A DNA stretch of 64,000 nucleotides from an uncultured Rhodoblastus sp. (GCF_903903185.1 NZ_CAIUXT010000226.1:24446-88445), one strand, 5' to 3'; shown: positions 39,278 to 49,329, counted from the first letter of the stretch. The notes: a model not told the origin generated them from the sequence alone. Program-made: numbers and translations.

Positions 39278-39357
39278 TGAGCAGCCTTTGGCGCGGCATC
39301 GCGCGGGTTAATGCGGCGACCATGGTTCAGGCGAAGCTCATGGCCCCAACCTGCCTG

Positions 39358-40206
39358 TCAATACGGCTTGCTTTTGTCGCCCCGATACAGATGCTCGACG
39401 TCGCGCTCGCCTTCCTGGCACTCGTTGAACCAGAGTTCGTAATTCGGCTGGTTGACGTGCGCGCGCGAGAAATCGGACGCAAGCGTCCATGGCTGCGTGT
39501 AGACGCCGGGGTCTTCATATCGCTGCTCGAGCCGGAACTTGTTGGGGCCGGTGAAGATATATTTCTCCACGATATGAACCTGGTCGCTCGAAAAATCGCC
39601 CTCGTTGCTAAGCCGGTGCTTGGCGTTGTCGTTTGAGACATCCACAACGAGCGTCGTGCCTTCCCAATGTCCGCGCGAATCCGCCATCCACAGCTTGATC
39701 TTGCCGGGGATATGCGGCCTGCCGTCGAGCGGAATGATGCGGCTCGTATGGTTCTGATCGTCGAGAAACACGACGTAACCCGGATATTGCTGGATCTCGA
39801 AATCCTGGGTCCAGAAGATCGTGCGCGTCACCCCGCCGGGCACGCAACGGGCCTGAGGATCGATATGCTCCGGTTTCGTCCAGTTCAGGGTCGTCGCCTC
39901 AAGCTCCTGCTGCCTGGTCCGAGCCCAGGGTTGATAGGGGACCTGGCGGTCCGGCGGATCGACGATCCGCGACTTGCTCAGATCGCCGCCCGTCTTGCTC
40001 TTCTCATAGGAGCCCTCTTCGCCGATGCCGACGCCGCGCCTTGGCCGCACCAGCGAATAGGTTCCGGCGATCTCGGGACGATAGAAGCCCTGGACGTCAG
40101 GCTGTCCGTCGGAAAGCCGCTTCGGCGTCCATTCCTCCGCCGCGGCGGCGCCGGACAGCGCGAAGATGACGCCGGCGATCAGACCGAAACTCCGATGTTC
40201 AGTCAT
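39358..40206 (-). CDS. Secreted protein of unknown function, paralog A
   Basis: Signal peptide; QVPYQPWARTRQQELEA...DPQARCVPGGVTRTIFW...ADSRGHWEGTTLVVDVSNDN; shares a motif set with the next gene. Confidence 0.7.
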   Translation of the reverse strand: MTEHRSFGLIAGVIFALSGAAAAEEWTPKRLSDGQPDVQGFYRPEIAGTYSLVRPRRGVGIGEEGSYEKSKTGGDLSKSRIVDPPDRQVPYQPWARTRQQELEATTLNWTKPEHIDPQARCVPGGVTRTIFWTQDFEIQQYPGYVVFLDDQNHTSRIIPLDGRPHIPGKIKLWMADSRGHWEGTTLVVDVSNDNAKHRLSNEGDFSSDQVHIVEKYIFTGPNKFRLEQRYEDPGVYTQPWTLASDFSRAHVNQPNYELWFNECQEGERDVEHLYRGDKSKPY

Positions 40207-40220
40207 GCCATCTCTCCATG

Positions 40221-41027
40221 TCAGGGGTAGAAATGTTCGTAATCGAAGGTGTAGCATTCATATTCGAGCAGCTGGATATCCTTTTCGACGCGCCGGTAGA
40301 GGACGAGATCGATCTTCCAGGGCTGTGTGAAGACTTTGGGATCCTCGATCGTCGCTTCGTAGCGGATATGGTCGGGATCGATGAAACTGTAGCGCTCGAC
40401 GACGTGCAGCGCGTCGCTGTGGAAATTGCCGGAATGATCGAACCAGGTCTGGTCATTGAAATGGACCACGTCGACGACCAGCGTGTCGCCTTCCCATTGG
40501 CCGCGCGAATCGCCGAGCCACCAGTCGATGTGGCCGGGCAAATGTTTGGAGCCGTTGGTGTAGATCGTTCGCGCCGTATGCGCATATTCGTAAAGCAGCG
40601 TCAGATGGGTGTCGGACTGGAAAATCTGGAACGGAAAGGGGGAATAATTGGCGCGCGGCACGCCCGGGAGATAGCATTTGTTGCGCGGATCCAGCACTTC
40701 GCGCTTTTCGAAATTCTCTTTCCGTTTCTCCGCCGCCCAGGGCTGGTATGGAATTTCTCCGCCTGCGACCACGCCAAGCCCCGCCGGCGCGTCCTTGCGC
40801 GCACTGTGCGGCTCCAGATCCCAATCCGCGGTGCTCAGAGTCTGCCAGATCCCGGAAAAGTCCGGCTTGGCGTTCGCGCCGCGCGGCAAGGCGGCGCCGG
40901 ACTCGGCATGGGCTGCGCCCGCACATAGATAGATCAGCGCCATGACGCCGCTCAAAGCCGCCGCCACTCGAAGCGCCGCCCCGCGCATTTTGGGCGCGAG
41001 ATCTTTTACCGGGAAATAACGGTTCAT
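40221..41027 (-). CDS. Secreted protein of unknown function, paralog B
   Basis: EIPYQPWAAEKRKENFEKREVLDPRNKCYLPGVPRANY...GDSRGQWEGDTLVVDVVHFND; paralogous to 39358..40206. Confidence 0.7.
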   Translation of the reverse strand: MNRYFPVKDLAPKMRGAALRVAAALSGVMALIYLCAGAAHAESGAALPRGANAKPDFSGIWQTLSTADWDLEPHSARKDAPAGLGVVAGGEIPYQPWAAEKRKENFEKREVLDPRNKCYLPGVPRANYSPFPFQIFQSDTHLTLLYEYAHTARTIYTNGSKHLPGHIDWWLGDSRGQWEGDTLVVDVVHFNDQTWFDHSGNFHSDALHVVERYSFIDPDHIRYEATIEDPKVFTQPWKIDLVLYRRVEKDIQLLEYECYTFDYEHFYP

Positions 41028-41065
41028 TGGCCGCTCACAACTGGCGAGGAAAGAAGGATGGACGA

Positions 41066-41497
41066 TCAGTTTTGCGGCCGGTTGGCGGCTTCGCCGGGAT
41101 TGCCGGTGCCTTCGCTGCCCGCGAAAAAATCGCGGCCGTCGGGCAATTTCACCGTGCTGCCGGCGATGACTTCCTTGCCGTTCTTGGCGCGATAGCCCTT
41201 GACCGTCACGACGCCGCCAATCGGAAAATCATCCTTGCGGGCGCCGCGGCGAAGCAAAGCATTGGGCGCTCCGAACTCCACCGCCCAATTTACGGCCTTG
41301 CCATCCGGTCCCTCTACGTCGACGTAGACCCAGCCGTGGGGATTGGTCCATTCGAGCTTGGTCAGCTTGCCCGTGATGACGATCGGTTGATCGATATCAT
41401 ATTCGGCGGCGAAGGCGTGATGAGCCTCCGCGGACGAAGGCGCCCAACCCAGCGCCGCAGCCCCGAGAATGCCGAGCATTGCGCGTTTCAACCGCAT
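41066..41497 (-). CDS. DUF6152-like secreted protein
   Basis: AHHAFAAEYDIDQPIVITGKLTKLEWTNPHGWVYVDVEGPDGKAVNWAVEFGAPNALLRRG after a signal peptide. Confidence 0.75.
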   Translation of the reverse strand: MRLKRAMLGILGAAALGWAPSSAEAHHAFAAEYDIDQPIVITGKLTKLEWTNPHGWVYVDVEGPDGKAVNWAVEFGAPNALLRRGARKDDFPIGGVVTVKGYRAKNGKEVIAGSTVKLPDGRDFFAGSEGTGNPGEAANRPQN

Positions 41498-41602
41498 TCC
41501 ATACCTCCGTCCTGGCGCCCGCCATACGCGATCGGGTCGCGACGGGTAAAAGCCTCCGTGATGTCGGGCACGCCGAAGATACCCGATCAAAAACTCTAGT
41601 CA

Positions 41603-41621
41603 ATAGATCGGATTTATAGAT
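41603..41621. promoter_or_regulatory. Candidate operator, ATAGAT-N7-ATAGAT direct repeat
   Basis: ATAGATcggatttATAGAT in the divergent DUF6152/rhodanese intergenic region. Confidence 0.35.
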
Positions 41622-41914
41622 TGAAATCATTTGGTGGCCAAAGCCTCGCAGAGTTGCGGTGGCTGAAAGCCAGACGCGTGAATGGCGCCAGCGACTTTGT
41701 CCGGCGCACCAAGGGCGTGACCTGCTGGACCTATAAAAACCTTAAAATCAGATTGGAACCGCCGCCGGCCTGGCGCGAAGCTCACAAGAAAAAAATGCCC
41801 GGCGGGGAAAAATTTTGTCGGCCGGCTTGCACTGCACCTTTTTGCGCATATAATCCTTATTATCCCATCGGAAAGATAGGAAATATGATTAGAGCAATTA
41901 TGAAAGGACAAGCC

Positions 41915-42835
41915 ATGCGTAAACTCGCTTTCGCTCTGCTTTTCGCCACAGCCCTCTCTTCGACGGGATTGCTGTCCCCGGCTTTTGCGCAGAATGCGCC
42001 CGCCCCGGCGGCCGGGACGCCCGCCGCCGCCGGCCAGCAGGCCCAAGCCTATAATCACAAGGTTCCGCAGTTGCACCGCGCTGAAATCGACGCCTTGCTC
42101 GCCGATCCGGGCAAGGTCTTGTTCGTCGATCTGCGTCGTCCCGACGAAATTTCCTCGATCGGCACTTTCCCGGTTTATTTGAATGTTCAGGTCAACGACG
42201 TCGCAAAGGAGCTCGCCCTTATTCCGAAGGACCGCGCCATTGTCACTGTTTCGAACCATGCCGGCCGCGCCGGCATCGCCGGCGACGTTCTGAAGGACAA
42301 GGGTTTCAATGTCGTCGGCGCCGTCGGCTCGCAGTTGTATGAGGAAGAGGGCGGCAAGATCGTCAAGGTCGCCATCCCGCCGCCGCCCCAGCCCGCCGCG
42401 CAGCCTGCCGCGCCCGCCGCGCAGGCCCAGGTCTATAATCACAAGGTTCCCAAGCTGACTCGCGCCGAAGTCGACGCCCTGGATCCGAACAAGGTTCTGT
42501 TCGTCGATGTGCGCCGCCCCGACGAAATTTCGACGCTCGGGACATTCCCGGTCTATTTGAACGTTCAGGTGGCCGACGTCGAAAAGAACCTCGCCTTCAT
42601 TCCGAAGGAGCGCGCCATCGTCACCGTCGCCAATCGCACCGGCCGCTCCGCCACGGTTGGCGACCAGCTGAAGGATAAGGGGTTTAATGTTCTTGGGGCC
42701 ATCGGCTCCCAGGACTACGAGGAACAGGGAACCCGGATCGTCAAGATCGCTGCCCCGCCGCCGCCGCGCCAGGCTGCCGCGCAAGGCGGCGCCCCCGCCA
42801 CGGCGCAGGCCGCCGCCGACCCGGCCAAGAACTGA
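41915..42835 (+). CDS. Secreted protein with two tandem rhodanese-like domains, active-site Cys absent
   Basis: Signal peptide MRKLAFALLFATALSSTGLLSPAFA; two repeats YNHKVPQLHRAEIDALL...LFVDLRRPDEISSIGTFPVYLNVQV and YNHKVPKLTRAEVDAL...LFVDVRRPDEISTLGTFPVYLNVQV; loop positions read TVSNHAGRAG and TVANRTGRSA. Confidence 0.8.
   Translation: MRKLAFALLFATALSSTGLLSPAFAQNAPAPAAGTPAAAGQQAQAYNHKVPQLHRAEIDALLADPGKVLFVDLRRPDEISSIGTFPVYLNVQVNDVAKELALIPKDRAIVTVSNHAGRAGIAGDVLKDKGFNVVGAVGSQLYEEEGGKIVKVAIPPPPQPAAQPAAPAAQAQVYNHKVPKLTRAEVDALDPNKVLFVDVRRPDEISTLGTFPVYLNVQVADVEKNLAFIPKERAIVTVANRTGRSATVGDQLKDKGFNVLGAIGSQDYEEQGTRIVKIAAPPPPRQAAAQGGAPATAQAAADPAKN
42039..42760 (+). repeat. Internal tandem duplication encoding two rhodanese-like domains
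   Basis: Nucleotide similarity, e.g. caggcccaagcctataatcacaaggttcc (from about 42039) versus caggcccaggtctataatcacaaggttcc (from about 42421). Outer boundary approximate. Confidence 0.75.
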
Positions 42836-42849
42836 CTTCGCCAAAAAAG

Positions 42850-42882
42850 GATCCCGAAAAGCGCCGACGGCTTTTCGGGATC
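42850..42882 (-). terminator. Rho-independent terminator of the minus-strand sulfatase gene
   Basis: Perfect 13 bp stem GATCCCGAAAAGC/GCTTTTCGGGATC followed on the minus strand by CTTTTTTGG. Confidence 0.75.
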
Positions 42883-42959
42883 ATGCGAAAAAAAAACCAA
42901 TCCAACGCCGTCTGTTTTTTCAATCGGCTCCTATAGATTGTTGTCCGCTACGGCGAGCT

Positions 42960-45286
42960 TCAATTCAGATCGACATGAACCTTGTCGATCTCGCCGTTGA
43001 AGGCGAAGGGCGCGGCGTAATCGGGACTGACGGCCGAGCCGGAATCGAGGCCGACATCCAGCGTCTCGTTATAGGAGAGTTGCAGGTTCTCGATCCGCCC
43101 CTCCGCCACGGTCGCGCCATTCACCGTCAGCCTGATCTGCCCCGCGTAAACGACGCGCGGCTCGAAGGAGGTCGGCGACGGCGGCGGTTTTTTCGCGTCG
43201 GGCGTGAATTCGACGCCGATTTGCGCCGCGCCTTCGGGCAGCTTCGCCGCAGAAACGATCTTGCCGGCGACATTGCCCCAGGCCTTGGCGAGATAGACGA
43301 GTTTTCCATCCTTCACATAAAGCGAGAAGCCGCCGTAATCGCCGCCATCCGCCAAAATCACCCCCTGCGGCTTGGCGGGCAGGATCACTTCGGCCAGGAT
43401 TTTATGCGCGCGCCGGTTGAATTTCGGGCCGATGCGCTGAGGAATGTGATCGGCGCCGGGGCGATAGTCGAAAACCGTGCGGCCGTCGGCGGGCGAAGGC
43501 AGGTCCTTCCGCGCCGGCAGCAACGGATAGATTTGTGTGCGCTTCGCCTCGCTGTCGAACAGCGCGACCAGTTCCTCCAATTTCTCCGGATGGTCCTTGG
43601 CCAGATCATGCGCCTGGGAAAAATCCTCCGTCAAATGGTAAAGCTCCCAGGGATGCTGGCCGATTTTCAGATCGCCGCCGCGCGTCGCCGACCACGGAAC
43701 CGCATGGAGCGCGCCCGCCCACCAGCCGTCCTGGTAAATGCCGCGATTGCCGGAGGTCTCGAACACCTGCCTGGGGTGGCTGCTCGGCGCGGCGGCGTCG
43801 AAAAAGCTCGCGGCGAAACTCTTGCCCTCAAGCGGCAATTGATCGACGCCATCGACCTTTACCGGCGCGGCGATTCCGGCGACCTCGAAAATCGTCGGCG
43901 CGATGTCGGTGATATGCTGGAACTGCGTCCGCAATTCTCCATGGGCCTTGATTTTCGCCGGCCAGGAGACGATGAGCGGATCGCGCGACCCGCCCAGATG
44001 CGAGGCGACCTGCTTGGTCCACTGGAACGGCGCGCTGCTCGCCCAGGCCCAGGCGGCGGCGTAATGATTGTCGAAAATTTCCTCGCCGAACCGTTCGGCC
44101 TGTGCGAGTCGCTCCGCGACGGGGGGAACCGTCCCGTCCGCCTTGACGACATCGCGGCCCTCAAGGCCGCCCTCGCCCGAGCCGCCATTGTCGCCGGCGA
44201 TATAGAGCACCAGCGTATTGTCGGCGATTCCGTCCTTTTGCAAGGTCGAGAGCAGGCGACCGATCTCGTGATCGGTCTGTTCCATGAAGGCGGCGTAAAC
44301 CTCCATCTGCCGGGCGAACAGCTTGCGCTGGTCGTTTGACAGCGAGTCCCAGGCCGGCAGTTCGGCGGGGCGCGGCGTCAGTTCGGCATTGGCGGGAATG
44401 ACCCCCAATGCCTTCTGGCGGGCAAAGGTCTCCTCGCGCAATTTGTCCCAGCCCTGATCGAACTTGCCGCGATATTTGCCGATCCATTGTTTGGGAACCT
44501 GATGCGGCCAATGGGTGGCGCCGGGCGCGAAATAAAGCAGGAACGGCTTTTGCGGGGCCACCGCCTCATGGGCGTGGACCCAACGGATGGCTTCGTCCGC
44601 CAGATCGATCGTCAGGTGATAGCCCTGAGCCTGCGTGCGGGTCGGATCGGCGGGCGTGGTGTTGCGATAGAGGCGCGGCTCGAACTGGCTGTCGTAACCG
44701 GCGATAAAACCATAAAAATATTCGAAGCCGAGTCCGGTCGGCCAGCGGTCGAAGGGACCGACAGGGGAGACTTCGTCATAGGGCGTATTGTGCCATTTGC
44801 CGAAGGCCGCTGTGCTGTAGCCATTGTCGCGCAACCCCCCCCCGAGAGACTCGCCGCGCTGTTGGGCCAATGCGCGTTATAGCCGGGATAGCCGGTTGCG
44901 CCGTCCGCCACCGAGCCAAAGCCGACCTGATGATCGGTGCGCCCCGACAATAGCGCCGCGCGAGTCGGCGAGCACAGCGCGCTGACGTGAAAGGCGTTGT
45001 AGCGCAGGCCATTGGCGGCGAGCTTGTCGAGTTCCGGCGTTTTCGCCGGACCGCCGAAAGTGGAAGTCGCGCCGAAACCGGCGTCGTCGAGCAAGACCAG
45101 CACGATATTGGGCGCGCCGCCTCCGGCCTTGACGGGCGCCGGCCAGACGGGAGCCGTGGCGTCGCGCGACGGATCGGTGATGACTTTTGGGAATGGCTCG
45201 GGCCTGGGCAGAATTTCCGGAGTTTGAGCAAAGGCGACCGAGCGAGGGGAGAGGGCGATCGTCAAGGCAAGCAAGGTGATCCGCAT
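42960..45286 (-). pseudogene. Arylsulfatase (Cys-type), reading frame interrupted at a C9/G9 homopolymer; may be phase-variable rather than dead
   Basis: N-terminal frame (44612..45286) carries [13 protein letters not shown]-terminal frame (42960..44870) continues [21 protein letters not shown]. The frames switch at the C run 44835..44843. Homologous to 45698..48070. Confidence 0.8.
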
Positions 45287-45306
45287 TAAAACCGTCCGCC
45301 GATGAA

Positions 45307-45335
45307 AACGCCCGGACGGCGACCGTCCGGGCGTT
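45307..45335. other. Strong hairpin in the leader of the minus-strand sulfatase
   Basis: AACGCCCGGACGG-cga-CCGTCCGGGCGTT, perfect 13 bp stem about 20 bp upstream of the ATG; followed on the minus strand by TTT. Confidence 0.6.
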
Positions 45336-45697
45336 GCTTCGTCGCTGCGCGTACCTCCGGCGCAGCGACAAATTCTAAAATCCTATCGTAATAGTCGTAT
45401 TAATCGGCAGGCTTTGTCAAGCCGCTGTTTTATATGTTCCTGTCTGGCTCAAGGCGGGAACGCGCCGTCCCGTCCGGGCGATTCTGCCCCTGACGCTTAG
45501 ATCGCTTCGACCCAGGGCGCGCGCCAATCGCGGAACGTGGAAAGCAAATTTTCCTCAACCGGCGCTTCGGCGAAGAAAAACGGCGCAACATCGCGTTTTC
45601 AAAGCTTTTAAATCTGATCGACAATATAGGCTTATGCAAATAAATTTGCTTTGGCTGCAGGCGGAACGGGCTGCGGCGTTTTGCGAATGAGAACAGC

Positions 45698-48070
45698 ATG
45701 AACAATCGGTCGGGTTTCGTGATTTTTTCCCTCGCTCTGGCGTTGTCGACGCCGGCCGCCGCACAGGAAGTCCTGCCAAAACCGAACGCGCCTTTTCAGG
45801 GCAAGATCGCGGAGACGCGCGAGCAGTCGATCCCCGCCTTCCCCAAGCCGGCAGCAGCGCCGAAAGGCGCCCCCAATGTCGTGCTGATCTTGCTCGACGA
45901 CGCCGGTTTCGCCTCCAACTCGACCTTCGGCGGCCCCGTGGCCACCCCGGAACTCGACAGGCTCGCCGCCGGCGGCCTACGCTACAACCAGTTCCACACC
46001 ACCGCCATCTGTTCGCCGACCCGCGCGGCGCTGCTGAGCGGACGCAATCACCACCAGGTCGGGTTCGGCAATCTTTCCGATGTCGCCACGGGCTATCCAG
46101 CCTATAATTCCGTCTGGCCGAAGGATACGGCCTCGATCGCCGAAATATTGCGGCTAAGCGGCTATAGCACGGCCGCCTTTGGCAAGTGGCACAATACGCC
46201 GGTCTGGGAAATCAGCCCGGCGGGGCCTTTCGACCATTGGCCGACCGGCCTCGGCTTCGAATATTTCTATGGCTTCCTGTTCGGCGAAACCAGCCAGTGG
46301 GAGCCCCAGCTCTATCGCAACACCGTCGCGGTGGAGCCGACAAAAACGCCGGACCAAGGCTATCACCTGACGACCGACCTCGTCGACGACGCCATCCATT
46401 GGCTGCATCAGCATGACGCCGTGGCGTCCGAAAAGCCCTTCTTCCTCTATTTCGCGACCGGCGCCGTCCACGCGCCGCATCATGTGCCGAGGGACTGGAT
46501 CGCCAAATATGCCGGCCAGTTCGATGGAGGCTGGGACAAATTGCGCGAGGACTCCTTCGCCCGGCAGAAGAAGCTTGGCGTCATTCCCGCCAACGCCGAA
46601 CTGACGCCGCGCCCGGAAGGCCTCCCGGCCTGGGACTCGCTCTCCCCCGACCAGAAAAAACTCTACGCCCATCAGATGGAGGTTTACGCCGGTTTCCTGT
46701 CGCAAACCGATTTCGAAATCGGCCGCCTGCTGCAATCGATCAAGGACGAGGGCAAGGCGGACGATACTTTGGTGATCTTTATCACCGGCGACAATGGCGG
46801 CAGCGCCGAAGGCGGCCTTGAAGGCTCGGAAACCAATGCCGGCACGCTGCAAGGGGCCACCGACGACGTCCCGGAAATGCTGTCGCATCTGTCCGATCTC
46901 GGCAGCCCGCTCTATGACAATCATTACGCCGCCGGCTGGTCCTGGGCGACGGCGGCGCCCTTCCAATGGATGAAGCAGATCGCCTCGCATTTCGGCGGCA
47001 CGCGCGACGGTCTCGTGGTGTCCTGGCCCGGCCATGTGAAAAAGCCGGAGGCCGTTCGCAGCCAGTTTGGCCATGTCAACGACATCGCGCCGACGATTTA
47101 TGAGGCCATCGGCATCCCGTTCCCGCAGAAGGTCAATGGCGTCGAGCAGAAGCCGCTCGAAGGCAAAAGCCTTTTGGCGAGCTTTGCCGACCCTTCCGTC
47201 AAGAGCCAGCACACGGTGCAATATTTCGAAATCTTCGGCAATCGCGCGATCTACAAGGACGGTTGGGTCGCCGGCGCGCGCCGCTACGCGCCATGGGAAG
47301 TGTTTTCCAATGTCGGAAAACTGTTTCGCGGCGGCTTCGACAAGGACCGCTGGGAGCTCTACAATGTCGCCGAGGATTTTTCGCAGGCGCATGACCTCGC
47401 GGAAAAATATCCCGACAAGCTCAAGGAGCTGCAGGGCGAATTCGACAAGGAGGCGCGCCGCAACGGCGTGTTTCCGCTCGTGCCGATCCCCGATCCCGAC
47501 CAGACGCCGTCGCCCGTGCTCGGCAAGACGCATTTCACCTATTATTCCGGCGTCGATCGCCTGCCGGGCTCCGCCATTCCCGAAGTCGGCGCCAGGACGC
47601 ATCGCCTGACCGCCGACATTGTCGTGCCGGAGGGGCCGGTCGAAGGCGTCATTGTCGCGCGCGGCGGGCGCTATGGCGGCTACAGCCTTTATGTCAAGGA
47701 CGGCAAGCTCACCTATGAGAGCAACACCTTTGGCAAGGTTCACGAGAAGCTGGTCTCGTCGCAGCCCCTGACCAGGGGCAAGGTTCACATCACCTACGAT
47801 TTCACGGTCGATCGCTCGCTGATCGAAAACGTCAAGGGCCTCCTGTCCTCGGCGCTTCTCGCCAAGAGCCGGCCGGGAACCGGCGTGCTGTCGGTCAATG
47901 GCGTCGAGGTCGCGCGCGCCCATCTGTCGCAGTTCGGCGGTTTCCGCAGCGCCATCACCGAGCCTTTCGATCTTGGCAAGGACACCGGCTCGCCGGTCTC
48001 GCCGAGCTATCGAAGCCCCTTCGCCTTTTCCGGCAAGATCGAAAAAGTCGATATCGACGTGAAGCCATGA
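45698..48070 (+). CDS. Arylsulfatase (Cys-type, formylglycine-dependent)
   Basis: [66 protein letters not shown]; CxPxR sulfatase signature. Confidence 0.93.
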   Translation: MNNRSGFVIFSLALALSTPAAAQEVLPKPNAPFQGKIAETREQSIPAFPKPAAAPKGAPNVVLILLDDAGFASNSTFGGPVATPELDRLAAGGLRYNQFHTTAICSPTRAALLSGRNHHQVGFGNLSDVATGYPAYNSVWPKDTASIAEILRLSGYSTAAFGKWHNTPVWEISPAGPFDHWPTGLGFEYFYGFLFGETSQWEPQLYRNTVAVEPTKTPDQGYHLTTDLVDDAIHWLHQHDAVASEKPFFLYFATGAVHAPHHVPRDWIAKYAGQFDGGWDKLREDSFARQKKLGVIPANAELTPRPEGLPAWDSLSPDQKKLYAHQMEVYAGFLSQTDFEIGRLLQSIKDEGKADDTLVIFITGDNGGSAEGGLEGSETNAGTLQGATDDVPEMLSHLSDLGSPLYDNHYAAGWSWATAAPFQWMKQIASHFGGTRDGLVVSWPGHVKKPEAVRSQFGHVNDIAPTIYEAIGIPFPQKVNGVEQKPLEGKSLLASFADPSVKSQHTVQYFEIFGNRAIYKDGWVAGARRYAPWEVFSNVGKLFRGGFDKDRWELYNVAEDFSQAHDLAEKYPDKLKELQGEFDKEARRNGVFPLVPIPDPDQTPSPVLGKTHFTYYSGVDRLPGSAIPEVGARTHRLTADIVVPEGPVEGVIVARGGRYGGYSLYVKDGKLTYESNTFGKVHEKLVSSQPLTRGKVHITYDFTVDRSLIENVKGLLSSALLAKSRPGTGVLSVNGVEVARAHLSQFGGFRSAITEPFDLGKDTGSPVSPSYRSPFAFSGKIEKVDIDVKP

Positions 48071-49329
48071 AACCGCTCCGGCCGGCCTTGAGCGCCCCTG
48101 CGGCAGAGCGGCTTCCGACGTCCGCCGAGCCCGATCCGACGCAATGGCGGCGCGGTTTTCCGCCGCCCGGGGATCGCCTGATCCGCATCGAGGACGGCGC
48201 CCTGTTCCGCTATCCCCAACTGCGCTGGAGTTTCAGTCACGCGCGCGAGTTGGGGCCGACCAAAGCCGTCTGGCGCGGCGACGGCGCGGTCGCGCCGCTC
48301 AATAGCGCCGGGCAGGGCATCGGCGGCCTCAGCTTCGCCGGCCCAGACGGCGCGCCTCTGACTCTGGCGCAATCGCTTGCGCAAACCCATGCCGACGGTT
48401 TCGTCGTGCTGCACAGGGGCCGAATCGTCCATGAATCCTATGCCGGCGAGGGGGCTGCCCACCGCCCGCATATCTGGATGTCGCTGACCAAATCGCTGAT
48501 CGGAACCATCGCCGCGACGCTGATCCATGACGGCGCGCTCGACGAGGGCGCCATCGTATCGCATTACGTTCCGGAACTCGCGCGGGGCGCCTATGGCGAC
48601 GCCACCCTGCGGCAGGTGCTCGACATGCTGATCGGCGTCGATTATTGCGAGGATTACGCGGAGCCCGACGCCCAGATATGGGATTACGCCCGCGCCGCCG
48701 GCTGGCTGCCAAGGCCGCCTTCGTATGACGGGCCGCAAAATCTCCATGCCTATCTGCCCGGCCTCCGCAAGAAAGGCGAACACGGAAAGGCGTTTGACTA
48801 CAAGACCGTCAATACCGAAGTTCTGGGCTGGGTTGTCAAACGGGCGACAGGCCAGTCGCTCGCGGAACTGGTTTCCTCGTCGATCTGGGCGCCGATGGGC
48901 GCGGAGGCCGACGGCTATTTCCTGATCGATTCCACCGGCGCGGAGCTTGCCGGCTGCGGCCTCGCCTCGACTTTGCGCGATCTCGCGCGCTTCGGCGAGA
49001 TGATGCGCTGCGAGGGCGAGTTCAACGGCCGGCAGATCGTCCCGGCGGCGGTCGTCGCCGACATAAGGCGCGGCGCCGATCGCGGGCATTTCAAGGCGGC
49101 GGGCTATTCGACTTTGCCCGGTTTTTCCTATCGCAACATGTGGTGGGCGACTCATGACGCCCGCGGGACTTTTCTGGCGCGCGGCATTCATGGCCAGAGT
49201 CTTTACATCGATCCGGTCGCTGAGGTGACCATCGCCCGCTTCGCCAGTTTCCCGTTGGCCGCCAATCGCCACAACGACCCGCTGACCTTTCCTGCCTATC
49301 GCCGCATCGTCGATGTTTTGGGGAGTTGA
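48067..49329 (+). CDS. Serine hydrolase, class C beta-lactamase / 6-aminohexanoate-dimer hydrolase-like
   Basis: WMSLTKSLIGTIAATLI (SxxK), YKTVNTEVLGWVV (YxN-like); ATGA overlap with the sulfatase. Confidence 0.85.
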   Translation: MKPLRPALSAPAAERLPTSAEPDPTQWRRGFPPPGDRLIRIEDGALFRYPQLRWSFSHARELGPTKAVWRGDGAVAPLNSAGQGIGGLSFAGPDGAPLTLAQSLAQTHADGFVVLHRGRIVHESYAGEGAAHRPHIWMSLTKSLIGTIAATLIHDGALDEGAIVSHYVPELARGAYGDATLRQVLDMLIGVDYCEDYAEPDAQIWDYARAAGWLPRPPSYDGPQNLHAYLPGLRKKGEHGKAFDYKTVNTEVLGWVVKRATGQSLAELVSSSIWAPMGAEADGYFLIDSTGAELAGCGLASTLRDLARFGEMMRCEGEFNGRQIVPAAVVADIRRGADRGHFKAAGYSTLPGFSYRNMWWATHDARGTFLARGIHGQSLYIDPVAEVTIARFASFPLAANRHNDPLTFPAYRRIVDVLGS

